Shown: one piece after another, positions 16,287-27,492 of the stretch | Position numbering within the stretch: the first letter of the stretch is position 1 | Layout: every line of letters begins with the position of its first letter | Source: Desulfobulbaceae bacterium | Lineage (GTDB): Bacteria > Desulfobacterota > Desulfobulbia > Desulfobulbales > SURF-16 | Assembly (NCBI GenBank): GCA_024637145.1 | Contig: JAGXFQ010000037.1 | Span: forward strand, 44,506 to 108,505 | Length of the DNA stretch: 64,000 nt | Direction of reading: 5' to 3' | Notes under the pieces: model-generated | The model's input: only the letters and a program-made list of their open reading frames with translations | Databases searched by the model: none | Told to the model about the DNA's origin: nothing | Position numbers and translations under genes: made by a program

Positions 16287-18377
16287 TTACCTGGGAAAGG
16301 CAGCCATGATGCCGCCGTCAATGGGGAGGGTGGCGCCGGTGGTGGGGGTTTGGTTGCTGGCAAAAAAGACCACGCCATTACCCACATGATCGGCCAAGAC
16401 CTCGGTTTTTAATAAGTTGCGCTGCCGATAATACTCTTTCAGCCCCTGGGGATCAAGGTTTCGTGACTTCATGCGCTCCGGTCCCACCACATCCCAGAGT
16501 CCTGAGGAGACCGGGCCGTCATCAAAGATGGCATCGGCATTGATCATGTTGACTCGCACTCCCAGCTCCGCCAGTTCCAGGGCGGCTATCTTGCCGATCT
16601 GGTGGGCCCCGGCCTTGGAGGCGGAATAGGCCCCGAAGGAGGCCCCGGGCGCAAAGACGTTTTTTGAACTGTTGATAATAACATTGCCGCCCGTGTCTTG
16701 TCGCCGAAAAAGAGGGATGGCCGCCTTGATCACCTCAAAGACACCGCAGAGGTTGACGTCAAGGACCTTGTGAAAGGTTGCCGAATCAAGATTTTCCAGA
16801 GCGGCCACATGGGCAATACCGGCATTGGGGACCAGGATATCCAGGCCGCCGGCCTCAAGCAGAAGGGTGCTGTAGCCCCGGCGCACGGAGTCGGGATCCG
16901 CGACATCCATAATAAGGGGGCGGACCATGGTGCCATACCGGCTGGCCAGGGTAGTATGGACGATCTGCAGTCGCTTCTCATCAATATCAGAGAGAAAGAC
17001 CCGGGCCCCGGCCTCAAGAAGTTTGCGGCTGATGCCCAGGGCAATGGCGCCGCCGCCGCCGGTGACCAGGGCAATTTTTCCTTCCAGGGCCAAGGGGTTC
17101 TTCCGGCCCAGCTTGCTCTGCTCCAGAGCCCAATATTCCATGGCAAAAACTGCGGCCGGCTCAAGCTCTTGAAAGCGGCCCAGGCTGGCGCCGGCCATTT
17201 TCGCCTTCAGGGTGTGTTCGCTGATATCCGCACAGATCCCGGCCTCTTTGGGGGTCTTGCCCGCAGTGATCAGCCCCAGCCCCTGCACCACCATGACCCG
17301 GGGCAGGGGATCGAGCTGGATCCGCGCTTCCCCCAGGGCGGCAACGTGTTTGCTGAAATAGGCCTCGTAGGCGGCAACATAGGCGGCGATCTCTGCCGTG
17401 ATGTGGGCGGCCATCTCTGCCGCTCCCTGGCAATTGCTGAAATCAAGGAAAAGGGGATAGTTCTTGGTGCGGATTACATGGTCAGGGGTAAGGACGCCTC
17501 CCCCGTAAAGTTGGTGGCAATCAGGCCTGTTGATGGCGCTGAGGATCTCTTTGCTGCTGCGGAGATGGAGGTGGAAGCAGCGCTGAAAGCCGCTGGTCTC
17601 CGTGAAGCTGAGGGCTCCCCGCAGAAGAGGCAGGATGGTGTCGGTGTCCGGCCGTTGCACCTCTATGGCCGGCGGCAGAGGCTTCTCCTTGATTTTGGCG
17701 GCAATGAAATTCTCCGCCCGGCTCACATAGTGGATCATGCGTTCGTAAGCGGTGCGGGCATCGTCGGCAAAGGTGAAGATGCCGTGGTGGCGCAGGATAA
17801 GGCATTCCATCTCTGGTTGCGACTCATAGAGAGCAATCACCGCCTTGGCCAGGGGAAAGCCGGGCATGATAAAGGGCAGGATGCCCACCTTGTCACCCAG
17901 GGCGGCCTGCAGCAGTTCTTCGGCATGGGGCTGGTTGGTGAGGGTGACGATGGCATCGGCATGGGTGTGGTCGATAAAGGTGTGGGGCAGAAAGGCGTGG
18001 ACCAGGGTTTCGATGGAGGGATTGGGGGCGGTGGCATCCACCAGGTTGGTGCGGAACTGATTGACCATCTCCTCATCGCTCAGGGCGGCCAAGGCCCTGA
18101 GCCTGCAGAGGGGCGCCAGTCGCAGGCCCGGCAGGCCGGCTGGTTCCATGTCGCCCAAGTCCCAGCCGCTGCCCTTGACAAAGATAAGCCGCTCTTCTTC
18201 GCCGAAGATATTGGTCATTATGGCCTTGGCCGAAGTGTTGCCGCCGCCGTGGAGAACCAGGTCTTCCTCCTGGCCCAAGAGTCGGGAGGTGTAGACCCGC
18301 AGCCCCATTTCAGGAGGAAATTGGGGATAGCGTTCAATATATTCCAGGGCCTCTTGGCTATTATAGCTGTTTTTCAT
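16287..18377 (-). CDS. Bifunctional class II aldolase / short-chain dehydrogenase
   Basis: This 696-aa two-domain protein has an N-terminal class II aldolase/adducin domain (about 30-400) and a C-terminal SDR domain (about 430-696). Aldolase metal ligands appear in FIDHTHADAI and LRHHGIF. The SDR part has the NAD-binding loop TGGGGAIALG and the catalytic YSASK. Related proteins are RhaD/YuxG-like enzymes that cleave a sugar phosphate such as rhamnulose-1-phosphate and oxidise the lactaldehyde formed. No sugar isomerase, kinase or transporter lies nearby, so the natural substrate is open. It sits 33 nt after the antiporter gene in a six-gene operon. Confidence 0.88.
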   Translation of the reverse strand: MKNSYNSQEALEYIERYPQFPPEMGLRVYTSRLLGQEEDLVLHGGGNTSAKAIMTNIFGEEERLIFVKGSGWDLGDMEPAGLPGLRLAPLCRLRALAALSDEEMVNQFRTNLVDATAPNPSIETLVHAFLPHTFIDHTHADAIVTLTNQPHAEELLQAALGDKVGILPFIMPGFPLAKAVIALYESQPEMECLILRHHGIFTFADDARTAYERMIHYVSRAENFIAAKIKEKPLPPAIEVQRPDTDTILPLLRGALSFTETSGFQRCFHLHLRSSKEILSAINRPDCHQLYGGGVLTPDHVIRTKNYPLFLDFSNCQGAAEMAAHITAEIAAYVAAYEAYFSKHVAALGEARIQLDPLPRVMVVQGLGLITAGKTPKEAGICADISEHTLKAKMAGASLGRFQELEPAAVFAMEYWALEQSKLGRKNPLALEGKIALVTGGGGAIALGISRKLLEAGARVFLSDIDEKRLQIVHTTLASRYGTMVRPLIMDVADPDSVRRGYSTLLLEAGGLDILVPNAGIAHVAALENLDSATFHKVLDVNLCGVFEVIKAAIPLFRRQDTGGNVIINSSKNVFAPGASFGAYSASKAGAHQIGKIAALELAELGVRVNMINADAIFDDGPVSSGLWDVVGPERMKSRNLDPQGLKEYYRQRNLLKTEVLADHVGNGVVFFASNQTPTTGATLPIDGGIMAAFPR

Positions 18378-18410
18378 GTTGGGGGGCCGAACTCGGCGGA
18401 GGGGAAAGGG

Positions 18411-19349
18411 TTAAATAAGGCTATACATATAGATACCATAGGCCGCCAGCAGAAAAAAGCCGGCAAGCCGGGAGACCTGGTGTTTGGTGATGATGGAAAT
18501 CAGCAATATCAATGAAAAACCAATCATCACAGGGAGATCTCTCTTAAGGAGGTCCGCCGGGATGGCAAAGGGATAGATAAGGGCTGTGCCGCCTAGAACC
18601 ATGAGCAGGTTGAAGAGGTTGGAGCCGATGATGTTGCCCACCAGGAGGTCGGTATGGTGGCGGCGGATGGCTGAAATGCAGGAGGCAAGCTCAGGCAGAG
18701 AGGTGCCCACGGCGGCCATGGTCAGGCCGATGATGAGGTCGGAAATACCGAAATAAAGGGCCACATCCACGGCGCCGCGGATGAAGAGATCAGAACCCAG
18801 GGCCAGGGTGACAAGGCCCAGGCTGCACAGCAGGATAATTAAAAAATAGGAGGCCTTTTCCTCCGCCAGGGGTTCTGCCTTGCTGGCCGGATGGCGATAG
18901 ACAAAGCAGGTGTACCAGATGAGGAGCGCGATAAAGAGAAGGCCGGTTATGCGATTGAACGAGCCGAACCAGGCGATGGCGGCAAAGAGGCAGCTGGCCC
19001 CCAGCATGGCCCATAACTCCAGGCGCAGCCGGGTATAATGAACGAAAAGAGGGCGGAGCAGGGCCGAGAGAGCCAGAATGAGGCCGATATTGGCAATATT
19101 TGAGCCCACGACATTGCCCAGCATGATATCGGGATGGCCCTTGCTGTTAGCCGTCAGGCTGACAAAGAATTCCGGCATGGAGGTGCCAAAGGCCACCACG
19201 GTGAGGCCGATGAGCAGCGGCTTCATGTCCATCCTGGCCGCCAGTCTGATGGCACCCGAGACCAGCATCTCGCCGCCGGCAATGAGCAGCCCCAGGCCAC
19301 CGGCCAGGGCGATAAGGGAAAGGGTGAGGGTGGTGTAGGTTGTTGCCAT
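18411..19349 (-). CDS. Calcium/sodium antiporter of the CaCA family (YrbG-like)
   Basis: This 312-aa inner-membrane exchanger has about ten transmembrane segments in two inverted halves, each carrying an alpha-repeat: GTSMPEFFVSL with GNVVGSNIANIGL in the first, and GTSLPELASCI with GNIIGSNLFNLL in the second. These acidic and Asn/Ser residues bind the exchanged cations. The length matches YrbG (325 aa). Family members exchange Ca2+ for Na+ or H+. It is the second gene of a reverse-strand operon, 18 nt after the 239-aa unknown gene and 33 nt before the aldolase-dehydrogenase gene. Confidence 0.9.
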   Translation of the reverse strand: MATTYTTLTLSLIALAGGLGLLIAGGEMLVSGAIRLAARMDMKPLLIGLTVVAFGTSMPEFFVSLTANSKGHPDIMLGNVVGSNIANIGLILALSALLRPLFVHYTRLRLELWAMLGASCLFAAIAWFGSFNRITGLLFIALLIWYTCFVYRHPASKAEPLAEEKASYFLIILLCSLGLVTLALGSDLFIRGAVDVALYFGISDLIIGLTMAAVGTSLPELASCISAIRRHHTDLLVGNIIGSNLFNLLMVLGGTALIYPFAIPADLLKRDLPVMIGFSLILLISIITKHQVSRLAGFFLLAAYGIYMYSLI

Positions 19350-19367
19350 GGGTCTGCTGCTACTCCC

Positions 19368-20087
19368 TTATCGAGGGAAATTTGTGGGGTGAAAGGGCAG
19401 GGCGGCAGCAGCAAGTTTTTTGAGTTCTTTTTTTATCTGCCCGGTGGGGACCAGCGGCGGCATCAGGGTGAGACTTTTTTCCAGGGGCTGGGGGGGGCGG
19501 ATGCGCATCTTTTCAGCCATGGACTCGTTAAAGCCGCTGGTGATGGCCCCTTCAAGCTTGCCCCCCACCCCGGGGCCGGCGTTCATGCCGCGCAAAAAGC
19601 CCATAATGGAGCTGATATCATTTTTCCGGTAAAAAAGATCTATCTCCTCCGCCAGGAGGGCGTGGCTCTTGGCGAGCAGGGCATAGTGTTGCCGGAAGTC
19701 GTCAACATGGGCCACCAGGTCATCATAGCAGGCCAGGAGCATCTTGCTGAAACGACCGCTGCGGGTAAGGCCCCGAACCTTTACCTCTTTAAAGAGTCTG
19801 GCCTGAATAGTGGGTGATTCCCGGACATACATGTCCAGGAAAAAATCATGTTCCAGGCCTGATAACGAGATGAATTCCCAGATAAGATCCGGATCGTAGA
19901 GGAGAATGTAGATCCGGGTCAGGTCCATGGCCACCTTTTGCTCAATGAACAAAAAAGAGCCAATACCTTCATTGAGGGCCCTGCTGTCCTCCTCGATAAG
20001 TTTCCGGAAGCTGAAATAGCGCTCGGCAAGCTCTCGCTTGATCTCCAAGTTTAAAAAATCAGTAATATCACTGTCCATAAGATTCAT
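19368..20087 (-). CDS. Uncharacterised 239-aa protein, first gene of a six-gene operon
   Basis: This protein is not recognised. It is soluble and largely helical, with no signal peptide. The N-terminal half contains the helix-rich stretch FLNLEIKRELAERYFSFRKL, and the C-terminal half has a glycine-rich turn (GMNAGPGVGGKLEGAI). An alternative ATG three codons in (20078) has better ribosome-site spacing. A weak promoter candidate (TTGCCC, 18 nt, TATAGT on the reverse strand) lies upstream. Its position before an antiporter does not by itself define a role. Confidence 0.7.
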   Translation of the reverse strand: MNLMDSDITDFLNLEIKRELAERYFSFRKLIEEDSRALNEGIGSFLFIEQKVAMDLTRIYILLYDPDLIWEFISLSGLEHDFFLDMYVRESPTIQARLFKEVKVRGLTRSGRFSKMLLACYDDLVAHVDDFRQHYALLAKSHALLAEEIDLFYRKNDISSIMGFLRGMNAGPGVGGKLEGAITSGFNESMAEKMRIRPPQPLEKSLTLMPPLVPTGQIKKELKKLAAAALPFHPTNFPR

Positions 20088-20325
20088 CCTGAGGCTGAGG
20101 TAGGGGTCAACTATACTCAGGGCCCAGAGCCGGGGGCAATGTTTTTTAGAATAATGACAATGATTTCGGACTATTTATTCCAGGCCGGATAGCTGATCAT
20201 CTTAACCTGCTGATCTTGCGTGATGGTTGTTCTCTGGCGGCCCGGCAAAGGTCCTTCCCCGCCCCGCTTTTTTATGCTATCTTGACCCCCTGTTTTTTTG
20301 TTTTTTTTAAGGAGCCTGCACCCAC

Positions 20326-22077
20326 ATGACCATGATCCACGACAATGTAGCGCAACTGGTTAAGGATACAGCTGATATTGTTGAGGTGATCAGCGACCAT
20401 GTCCCCCTCCAAAAAAGAGGAGGCCGCTATCTGGGCCTCTGCCCTTTTCATTCGGAAAAAACCCCCTCCTTTTCGGTAAATCAGGAACGAGGATTTTTTC
20501 ACTGTTTTGGCTGCAAGGAAAGCGGTGACGTGATTTCTTTTGTGATGAAGTACCATTCTCTTCCCTTTCTTGAGGCGGTAAAGGAATTGGGGCAGCGCTA
20601 TGGTATTGCCATGGAGGAGAGGGAGCTGAGTCCGGCGGAAAAGGCCCGGGTGGAAAAGCGGCGCCAGCTTTTTGCCGTCAATGAGATGGCCACTGCCCTC
20701 TACCATGATTTTCTGGTCAACAATCCGGCCGCCGAGCCGGCCCGCCGCTATCTGGAGGCGCGGCGCATTCCTGCCGCCATTATCAATTCCTTTCAACTGG
20801 GTTATGCCCCGGACAGCTGGGATTTTCTGGTAAAACACCTGACAGCCAAAAATATCGATCCGGCAACCGCTGTTGAGGCCGGCCTGCTGGTGGCCAAGGA
20901 GCGCCAGCGCTTTTATGACCGTTTCCGGAAGCGCATTCTCTGCCCCGTTTTTTCCATGGCCGGTGAGGTTACCGGCTTTAGCGGCCGGATTCTCGGCGAA
21001 GGACAACCCAAATATTTAAATACCCCGGAAACCCCTGTTTTTGACAAGGGCAAAACTCTTTTTGGCCTCTACCAGACCAAAAAGGCCCTGCAGGAAAGCA
21101 AGCGCTGCGTCCTGGTTGAGGGTAATTTCGATCTGCTCACCATGGTGGCGGCGGGGGTCGACAATGCGGCGGCCCCTTTGGGCACTGCCTTGACCCTGCA
21201 GCATATCCGGCTCCTGAAAAAATATGTGCCTGAAGTGGTGTTGCTTTTTGATGGTGACCAGGCGGGAATGAAGGCTGCCCTGCGCAGCGTCCCTTTTTTC
21301 CTCACCGAACAGTTGGTGGGCAAGGTGGCCATTTTGCCGGAGGGCCATGACCCGGATACCTTCTTGCGGGATGAGGGCAAGGTGGCCCTTGAGGACCTGC
21401 TGGCTCGGGCCTATAGCCTCCCTGATTTCATTTTTGGCCGCTTTGTTGAGGAGTATGGGCTGGGCATCGAGGGCAAAGGGAAAATTATCCGGCAATTGCA
21501 GCCCCTTATTACGGCTATTGGCAATGATCAGCTCCAGCGCTCCGTTTTTATTGCCCATTTCAGCGAGAAGCTCGGGCTTGATCCCAAGGAGGTTGCCGGT
21601 CATTTTCGCTCCAACTGCCAAGAAGAAACGGTTCAGCCTGTGGCCCGGGCCGTGAGTCCGCTCACCAGCGGTCACCGCCGTTTTCTGGAGTTTCTCCTGG
21701 TCTATCCGGAGTATCTGCCCCAATTTATCGAAGCCGGGGTTGATGATTTTTTTGCCGGTAATGCGGCCCAGGAGATTATTGAGCTGATGAAGCGGTTTGC
21801 TGCCGACAATTTCCAGCCGGAAATGTTGCTGGCCCAACTGGAGGGGCCCCTGAAGCATGTTATTGCCGAAATGCTGGTTGCTGTGCCCTCGTGCCTGCCG
21901 GAAAAGGCAGAGCAGACCGGTCGGGAAATGGTGGAGTGGCTGGCAAGGTTTACCCTGCTGAAAAAGAAGGAGAGGTTGATTGCCGAGATTCAGCAGGTTC
22001 AGCATGAAAATAATCCGATACGTCTCATGGAACTCATTGAAATGAAAAAAAAATTGGACGAAGTATTGATAACTTAA
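20326..22077 (+). CDS. dnaG: DnaG, DNA primase
   Basis: This 583-aa primase makes RNA primers for chromosome replication. The CHC2-type zinc finger uses C39, H42, C60 and C63 (LCPFHSEKTPSFSV, FHCFGC). The RNA polymerase/Toprim core follows, with VEGNFDLL (usually EGYxD) and LLFDGDQAGMKA carrying the acidic metal ligands. The C-terminal part is a helicase-binding domain. The start has AAGGAG 12 nt upstream, a slightly long spacing. rpoD follows after 139 nt, a conserved pairing in many bacteria. Confidence 0.96.
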   Translation: MTMIHDNVAQLVKDTADIVEVISDHVPLQKRGGRYLGLCPFHSEKTPSFSVNQERGFFHCFGCKESGDVISFVMKYHSLPFLEAVKELGQRYGIAMEERELSPAEKARVEKRRQLFAVNEMATALYHDFLVNNPAAEPARRYLEARRIPAAIINSFQLGYAPDSWDFLVKHLTAKNIDPATAVEAGLLVAKERQRFYDRFRKRILCPVFSMAGEVTGFSGRILGEGQPKYLNTPETPVFDKGKTLFGLYQTKKALQESKRCVLVEGNFDLLTMVAAGVDNAAAPLGTALTLQHIRLLKKYVPEVVLLFDGDQAGMKAALRSVPFFLTEQLVGKVAILPEGHDPDTFLRDEGKVALEDLLARAYSLPDFIFGRFVEEYGLGIEGKGKIIRQLQPLITAIGNDQLQRSVFIAHFSEKLGLDPKEVAGHFRSNCQEETVQPVARAVSPLTSGHRRFLEFLLVYPEYLPQFIEAGVDDFFAGNAAQEIIELMKRFAADNFQPEMLLAQLEGPLKHVIAEMLVAVPSCLPEKAEQTGREMVEWLARFTLLKKKERLIAEIQQVQHENNPIRLMELIEMKKKLDEVLIT

Positions 22078-22216
22078 TATGCTATTTGCTACTGGTCTGC
22101 AAAGAGGGTTGCCCGAAGAGATGTTTACTACCTATGATCATCAATTGTTGGGGCCGTTCCCGCCTCTTTTGCCCCTCACAGAGGCCGCTCGGTAATCCCC
22201 CAGCAGAGAAGGGAAA

Positions 22217-23821
<1,605 letters not shown>

Positions 23822-23984
23822 CCCCGGGCGACCCGCGCTCCCCGCGAGCGCGGGGCCAGCTGTCCCCGACTCTCCCAAGGCGGCCTGGCGAGGCCTTGCT
23901 TGAGAATGGCTCCCGCCCTCTTTTTTGCGGTGTTGTTGTGCCCCTCTCACCCCTTTGCCGCCCCTTCTTTAGCGTGAGTTTACC

Positions 23985-25097
23985 ATGACCCCACTCCGTG
24001 ACTGGCTCAGTCTTACCCTGATTCCAGGTTTGGGAAATGTTCTCATGGCCCGGCTGCTTGCCGTTTATGAAGAGCCGGCGGCGGTGCTGGAGGCCTCTGC
24101 CCGCGATCTCTGCCAGGTTCCCGGCATCGGCAAAAAGCTGGTTCAGGCCATTGATGCCCCTGCCCTGAGGCGCGCTGCTGATCTTGAACTGCAGAAGGCG
24201 GAGCAGGAGCAGGTCACCATTCTTACCTTTAATGATCCCCGCTATCCGGAGCTGCTCCGGCATATATACAGTCCGCCGCTTCTGCTCTATGTGCAGGGTG
24301 ATGTCGAGCTTCTGTCAACCACCTGTGTGGCCATGGTGGGTTCTCGGGCCGCCACGGTTTACGGCAAAAGGATAGCTACCCATATGGCCCAACGTCTGGC
24401 TGCTAGTCATGTCACGGTGGTGAGCGGGGTTGCTCTCGGCATTGATGCGGCTGCCCATGCCGGCGCCCTGGCCGGCGGTAAGACCATCGGGGTTTTAGGT
24501 TGTGGTCTTGATGTGGTTTATCCCAGACAGCACCGGCAGCTTTATCAGGAGATTGCCGCCCAGGGGGCCCTGGTTTCCGAATATCCCTTTGGCACCATAC
24601 CTGAGGCCTATCGCTTTCCGTCCCGCAACCGCATTATCAGCGGGGTCTCCCTGGGGGTGGTGGTGGTGGAGGCTGCCCACAAGTCAGGTTCTTTGATTAC
24701 GGCGCGCTTGGCCCTGGAGCAGGGGCGTGATGTCTTTGCCATTCCCGGCCGCATCGATTCCCTGAAAAGCTGTGGGGTACATCGACTTTTGCAGGAAGGA
24801 GCCACCCTGGTGCAGAGCGTAGATGATATTTTGCAGGAGCTTGGTCTGCGCGCTGGTCTGGAGCCGAGAGAAGGCCAGACCGAGAAAAAAAGATTAGGAA
24901 CAGCCTTGACTCCGGAGGAGGAAAGGCTGTATGGATGGCTAGACGTATACCCGCAAAACATAGACGAATTGATCCAGAACTCGCACATGGCCCCGGACAA
25001 AGTGGCGGAACTTCTTCTGCTCCTTGAACTCAAAGGCCTTATTGAGTCGCTCTCCGGCAATCAGTATCAGAAAGTTTCTGCCGCCCACATCATCTAA
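23985..25097 (+). CDS. dprA: DprA/Smf, DNA-processing protein
   Basis: This 370-aa protein has an N-terminal HhH-like domain (VPGIGKKLVQAI), a Rossmann core with VGSRAATVYGK, SGVALGIDAAAHAGAL and GCGLDVVYP, and a C-terminal winged-helix domain. DprA binds incoming single-stranded DNA and loads RecA during natural transformation; it is widespread even where competence is unproven. The order dprA-topA, only 15 nt apart here, is highly conserved. The ATG at 23985 gives the expected N terminus, though no strong ribosome site precedes it. Confidence 0.95.
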   Translation: MTPLRDWLSLTLIPGLGNVLMARLLAVYEEPAAVLEASARDLCQVPGIGKKLVQAIDAPALRRAADLELQKAEQEQVTILTFNDPRYPELLRHIYSPPLLLYVQGDVELLSTTCVAMVGSRAATVYGKRIATHMAQRLAASHVTVVSGVALGIDAAAHAGALAGGKTIGVLGCGLDVVYPRQHRQLYQEIAAQGALVSEYPFGTIPEAYRFPSRNRIISGVSLGVVVVEAAHKSGSLITARLALEQGRDVFAIPGRIDSLKSCGVHRLLQEGATLVQSVDDILQELGLRAGLEPREGQTEKKRLGTALTPEEERLYGWLDVYPQNIDELIQNSHMAPDKVAELLLLLELKGLIESLSGNQYQKVSAAHII

Positions 25098-25112
25098 CCC
25101 CGGCTGTTATAT

Positions 25113-27419
25113 ATGTCCAAATCATTGATCATTGTCGAATCCCCTGCCAAGGCGCGTACCCTGCAGCGTTATCTGGGCAATGCCTTTGATGTCAAGGCCT
25201 CGGTGGGCCATATCCGCGATTTGCCCGTCAAGACCCTGGGGGTGGATATTGATAATGATTTCCAGCCCGAGTATGTGACAATCCGGGGCAAGAGTAAGGT
25301 GATCAGCGACCTGCAAAGTGCCGCCAAGAATGTGGATGAGATATATCTGGCACCTGATCCTGACCGCGAAGGAGAGGCCATTGCCTGGCATATTGCCCAG
25401 TGCCTGCAGAACAGCAAAAAACCCATTCATCGGGTCTTGTTTCATGAATTGACCAAGAAGGCCATTCTCAAGGCCCTTGAGCAGGCCTCAGAGATTGATC
25501 AGCATAAATTTGAGGCCCAGCAGGCCCGCCGTATTTTGGATCGGTTGGTGGGCTATCAGATCTCGCCGCTGCTCTGGGATAAGGTGAGGCGCGGGCTCAG
25601 CGCCGGCCGCGTCCAGTCCGTGGCCGTGCGCATGGTCTGTGAACGGGAAGACGCCATCAGGGCCTTTGAGGCGGTGGAGTATTGGTCTGTGGCCGCCACC
25701 CTGCAGAAGGATGCCCCCCCTCCCTTTGTTGCTCAGCTTGATTGCATCGGCAAAACAAAGGTGGATAAAGACGCTGGCCGCATCAAGGACGAAAAGCAGG
25801 CCGGCGCAATTGTTGCGGATCTTAAAGGGGCTGATTTTGTGGTCAGCAAGGTCACCCGTAAGGAGAAGAGGCGTTTTGCCAGCCCCCCCTTTATCACCAG
25901 TTCCATGCAGATGGACGCCAACCGGAAGCTGCGTTTTTCAGCCAAAAAGACCATGACCCTGGCCCAGCGTCTCTATGAGGGAATCGAGGTGGGCGCTGAT
26001 GGCCCCACCGGTCTTATTACCTATATGCGTACTGATTCCACCAGGATCAATGATGAGGCCCTGGCTCAGGTGCGTGATCATATCAGTGCAGAGATAGGCC
26101 CTGATTTTTTGCCGGCCAAGGCCAATACCTATAAGACGAGCAAGTCGGCCCAGGATGCCCATGAGGCGATCAGGCCTACGGATGTCAGCCTGACTCCTGA
26201 CAAGGTGGCGCCCTATCTTGAAAAAGATATGCTCAAGCTCTACACCCTTGTCTGGAAGCGGTTTGTGGCCAGTCAGATGACTCCGGCCGTCTTTGACCAG
26301 ACCACCATTTTGATTGAGGCCAAACAGTATCAGTTCAAAACCACCGGCTCCATCATGCGCTTTCTCGGTTTTCTCTCCCTCTATGCCGAGGCGGTTGACG
26401 AGGGCGGCAGCGCCGCCACTTCCTATGGCGGCGATGATGTCATCTTACCCTCCGTGGAAGAGGGCGAGCTCTTGCAGCTCAAAGACCTGGAGCATAAACA
26501 GCATTTCACCCAGCCGCCGCCCCGCTATACAGAGGCCACCCTGGTGAAGGCCCTGGAGGACAACGGCGTGGGTCGGCCTTCCACCTATGCCGCCATCTTG
26601 TCCACCATCCAGGATAAGGAATATGTTGCCTTGGAGGCCCGGAAATTCATGCCCACGGAGCTGGGGGCTTTGGTCAATGATCTCCTGGTGGCGCATTTCC
26701 CGGCCATCATGGATGTTGAATTCACCGCTTCCATGGAAGAGCAGCTTGATAAGGTGGAGGAGGGCTCAGTGGAATGGCGGAAAATCCTGCGCGATTTTTA
26801 TGGCCCTTTTCAGCAAACCCTGGAAGCGGCCAAGCTGGAGATGAAGTCGATCAAACGCAGCGCCACCCCCACAGATATCAAATGTGATCAGTGTGGCGGC
26901 ACCATGGTTATTAAATGGGGTCGCCTGGGCGAATTTCTGGCCTGTGAAAAGTATCCCGACTGCAAAAATACCTGCGATTTCACCAAGGATCAGGATGGCA
27001 CCATTATTCCCAAGCCGAAGGAAGAGCTGGCGGAGACCGGGGTGATTTGTGATAAATGCGGCCAGCCCATGGTCTACAAGCATGGCCGTTTTGGCCGTTT
27101 TATGGCCTGTTCAGCCTATCCGAAATGTAAAAACATCAAAGCAGAGGGCACTGGGGTTAAATGCCCTGAAGAAGGGTGCCCGGGAGAGATCATCAAGAAG
27201 GTCTCCAAGCGGGGCAAGGTTTTTTACAGCTGTGATCAATACCCGAAATGCACCTTTGCCCTGTGGGACAAACCCGTGGCCGAGATGTGCCCTGATTGCG
27301 GTTCCCCCTACCTGCTGGAGAAAAATACCAAAAAGGAAGGCAAGCATCTGCGCTGCCCGGATAAAAAATGCGGTTTTCGGAGGGATCTGGAAGAAGAAGA
27401 GGGCGAGGGCGAAAAGTAA
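25113..27419 (+). CDS. topA: TopA, DNA topoisomerase I
   Basis: This 768-aa type IA topoisomerase relaxes negative supercoils. An N-terminal Toprim domain (SLIIVESPAKARTLQRYLG, DPDREGEAIAWH) is followed by the cleavage core with the active-site Tyr in GLITYMRTDSTR. Four C-terminal Cys4 zinc ribbons begin at CDQCGGTMV, CDKCGQPMV, CPEEGCPGE and CPDCGSPYL, and bind single-stranded DNA. It follows dprA after 15 nt and ends before a bidirectional terminator. Confidence 0.97.
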   Translation: MSKSLIIVESPAKARTLQRYLGNAFDVKASVGHIRDLPVKTLGVDIDNDFQPEYVTIRGKSKVISDLQSAAKNVDEIYLAPDPDREGEAIAWHIAQCLQNSKKPIHRVLFHELTKKAILKALEQASEIDQHKFEAQQARRILDRLVGYQISPLLWDKVRRGLSAGRVQSVAVRMVCEREDAIRAFEAVEYWSVAATLQKDAPPPFVAQLDCIGKTKVDKDAGRIKDEKQAGAIVADLKGADFVVSKVTRKEKRRFASPPFITSSMQMDANRKLRFSAKKTMTLAQRLYEGIEVGADGPTGLITYMRTDSTRINDEALAQVRDHISAEIGPDFLPAKANTYKTSKSAQDAHEAIRPTDVSLTPDKVAPYLEKDMLKLYTLVWKRFVASQMTPAVFDQTTILIEAKQYQFKTTGSIMRFLGFLSLYAEAVDEGGSAATSYGGDDVILPSVEEGELLQLKDLEHKQHFTQPPPRYTEATLVKALEDNGVGRPSTYAAILSTIQDKEYVALEARKFMPTELGALVNDLLVAHFPAIMDVEFTASMEEQLDKVEEGSVEWRKILRDFYGPFQQTLEAAKLEMKSIKRSATPTDIKCDQCGGTMVIKWGRLGEFLACEKYPDCKNTCDFTKDQDGTIIPKPKEELAETGVICDKCGQPMVYKHGRFGRFMACSAYPKCKNIKAEGTGVKCPEEGCPGEIIKKVSKRGKVFYSCDQYPKCTFALWDKPVAEMCPDCGSPYLLEKNTKKEGKHLRCPDKKCGFRRDLEEEEGEGEK

Positions 27420-27452
27420 AAGCCCCCTTTTTCAAGGAGAGCTCAGGCACGG

Positions 27453-27492
27453 AAAGCCTGCTGGCACATGCTATGTGGCAGCAGGCTTTTTT
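27453..27492. terminator. Bidirectional terminator between topA and pyrC
   Basis: The stem AAAGCCTGCTG/CAGCAGGCTTT with an inner CACAT/ATGTG pairing is followed by a T run. It separates convergent genes. Confidence 0.88.

Noticed and set aside
16698-18515. 605-aa forward ORF
   Set aside because: Antisense shadow of the aldolase-dehydrogenase gene; no domain recognised.
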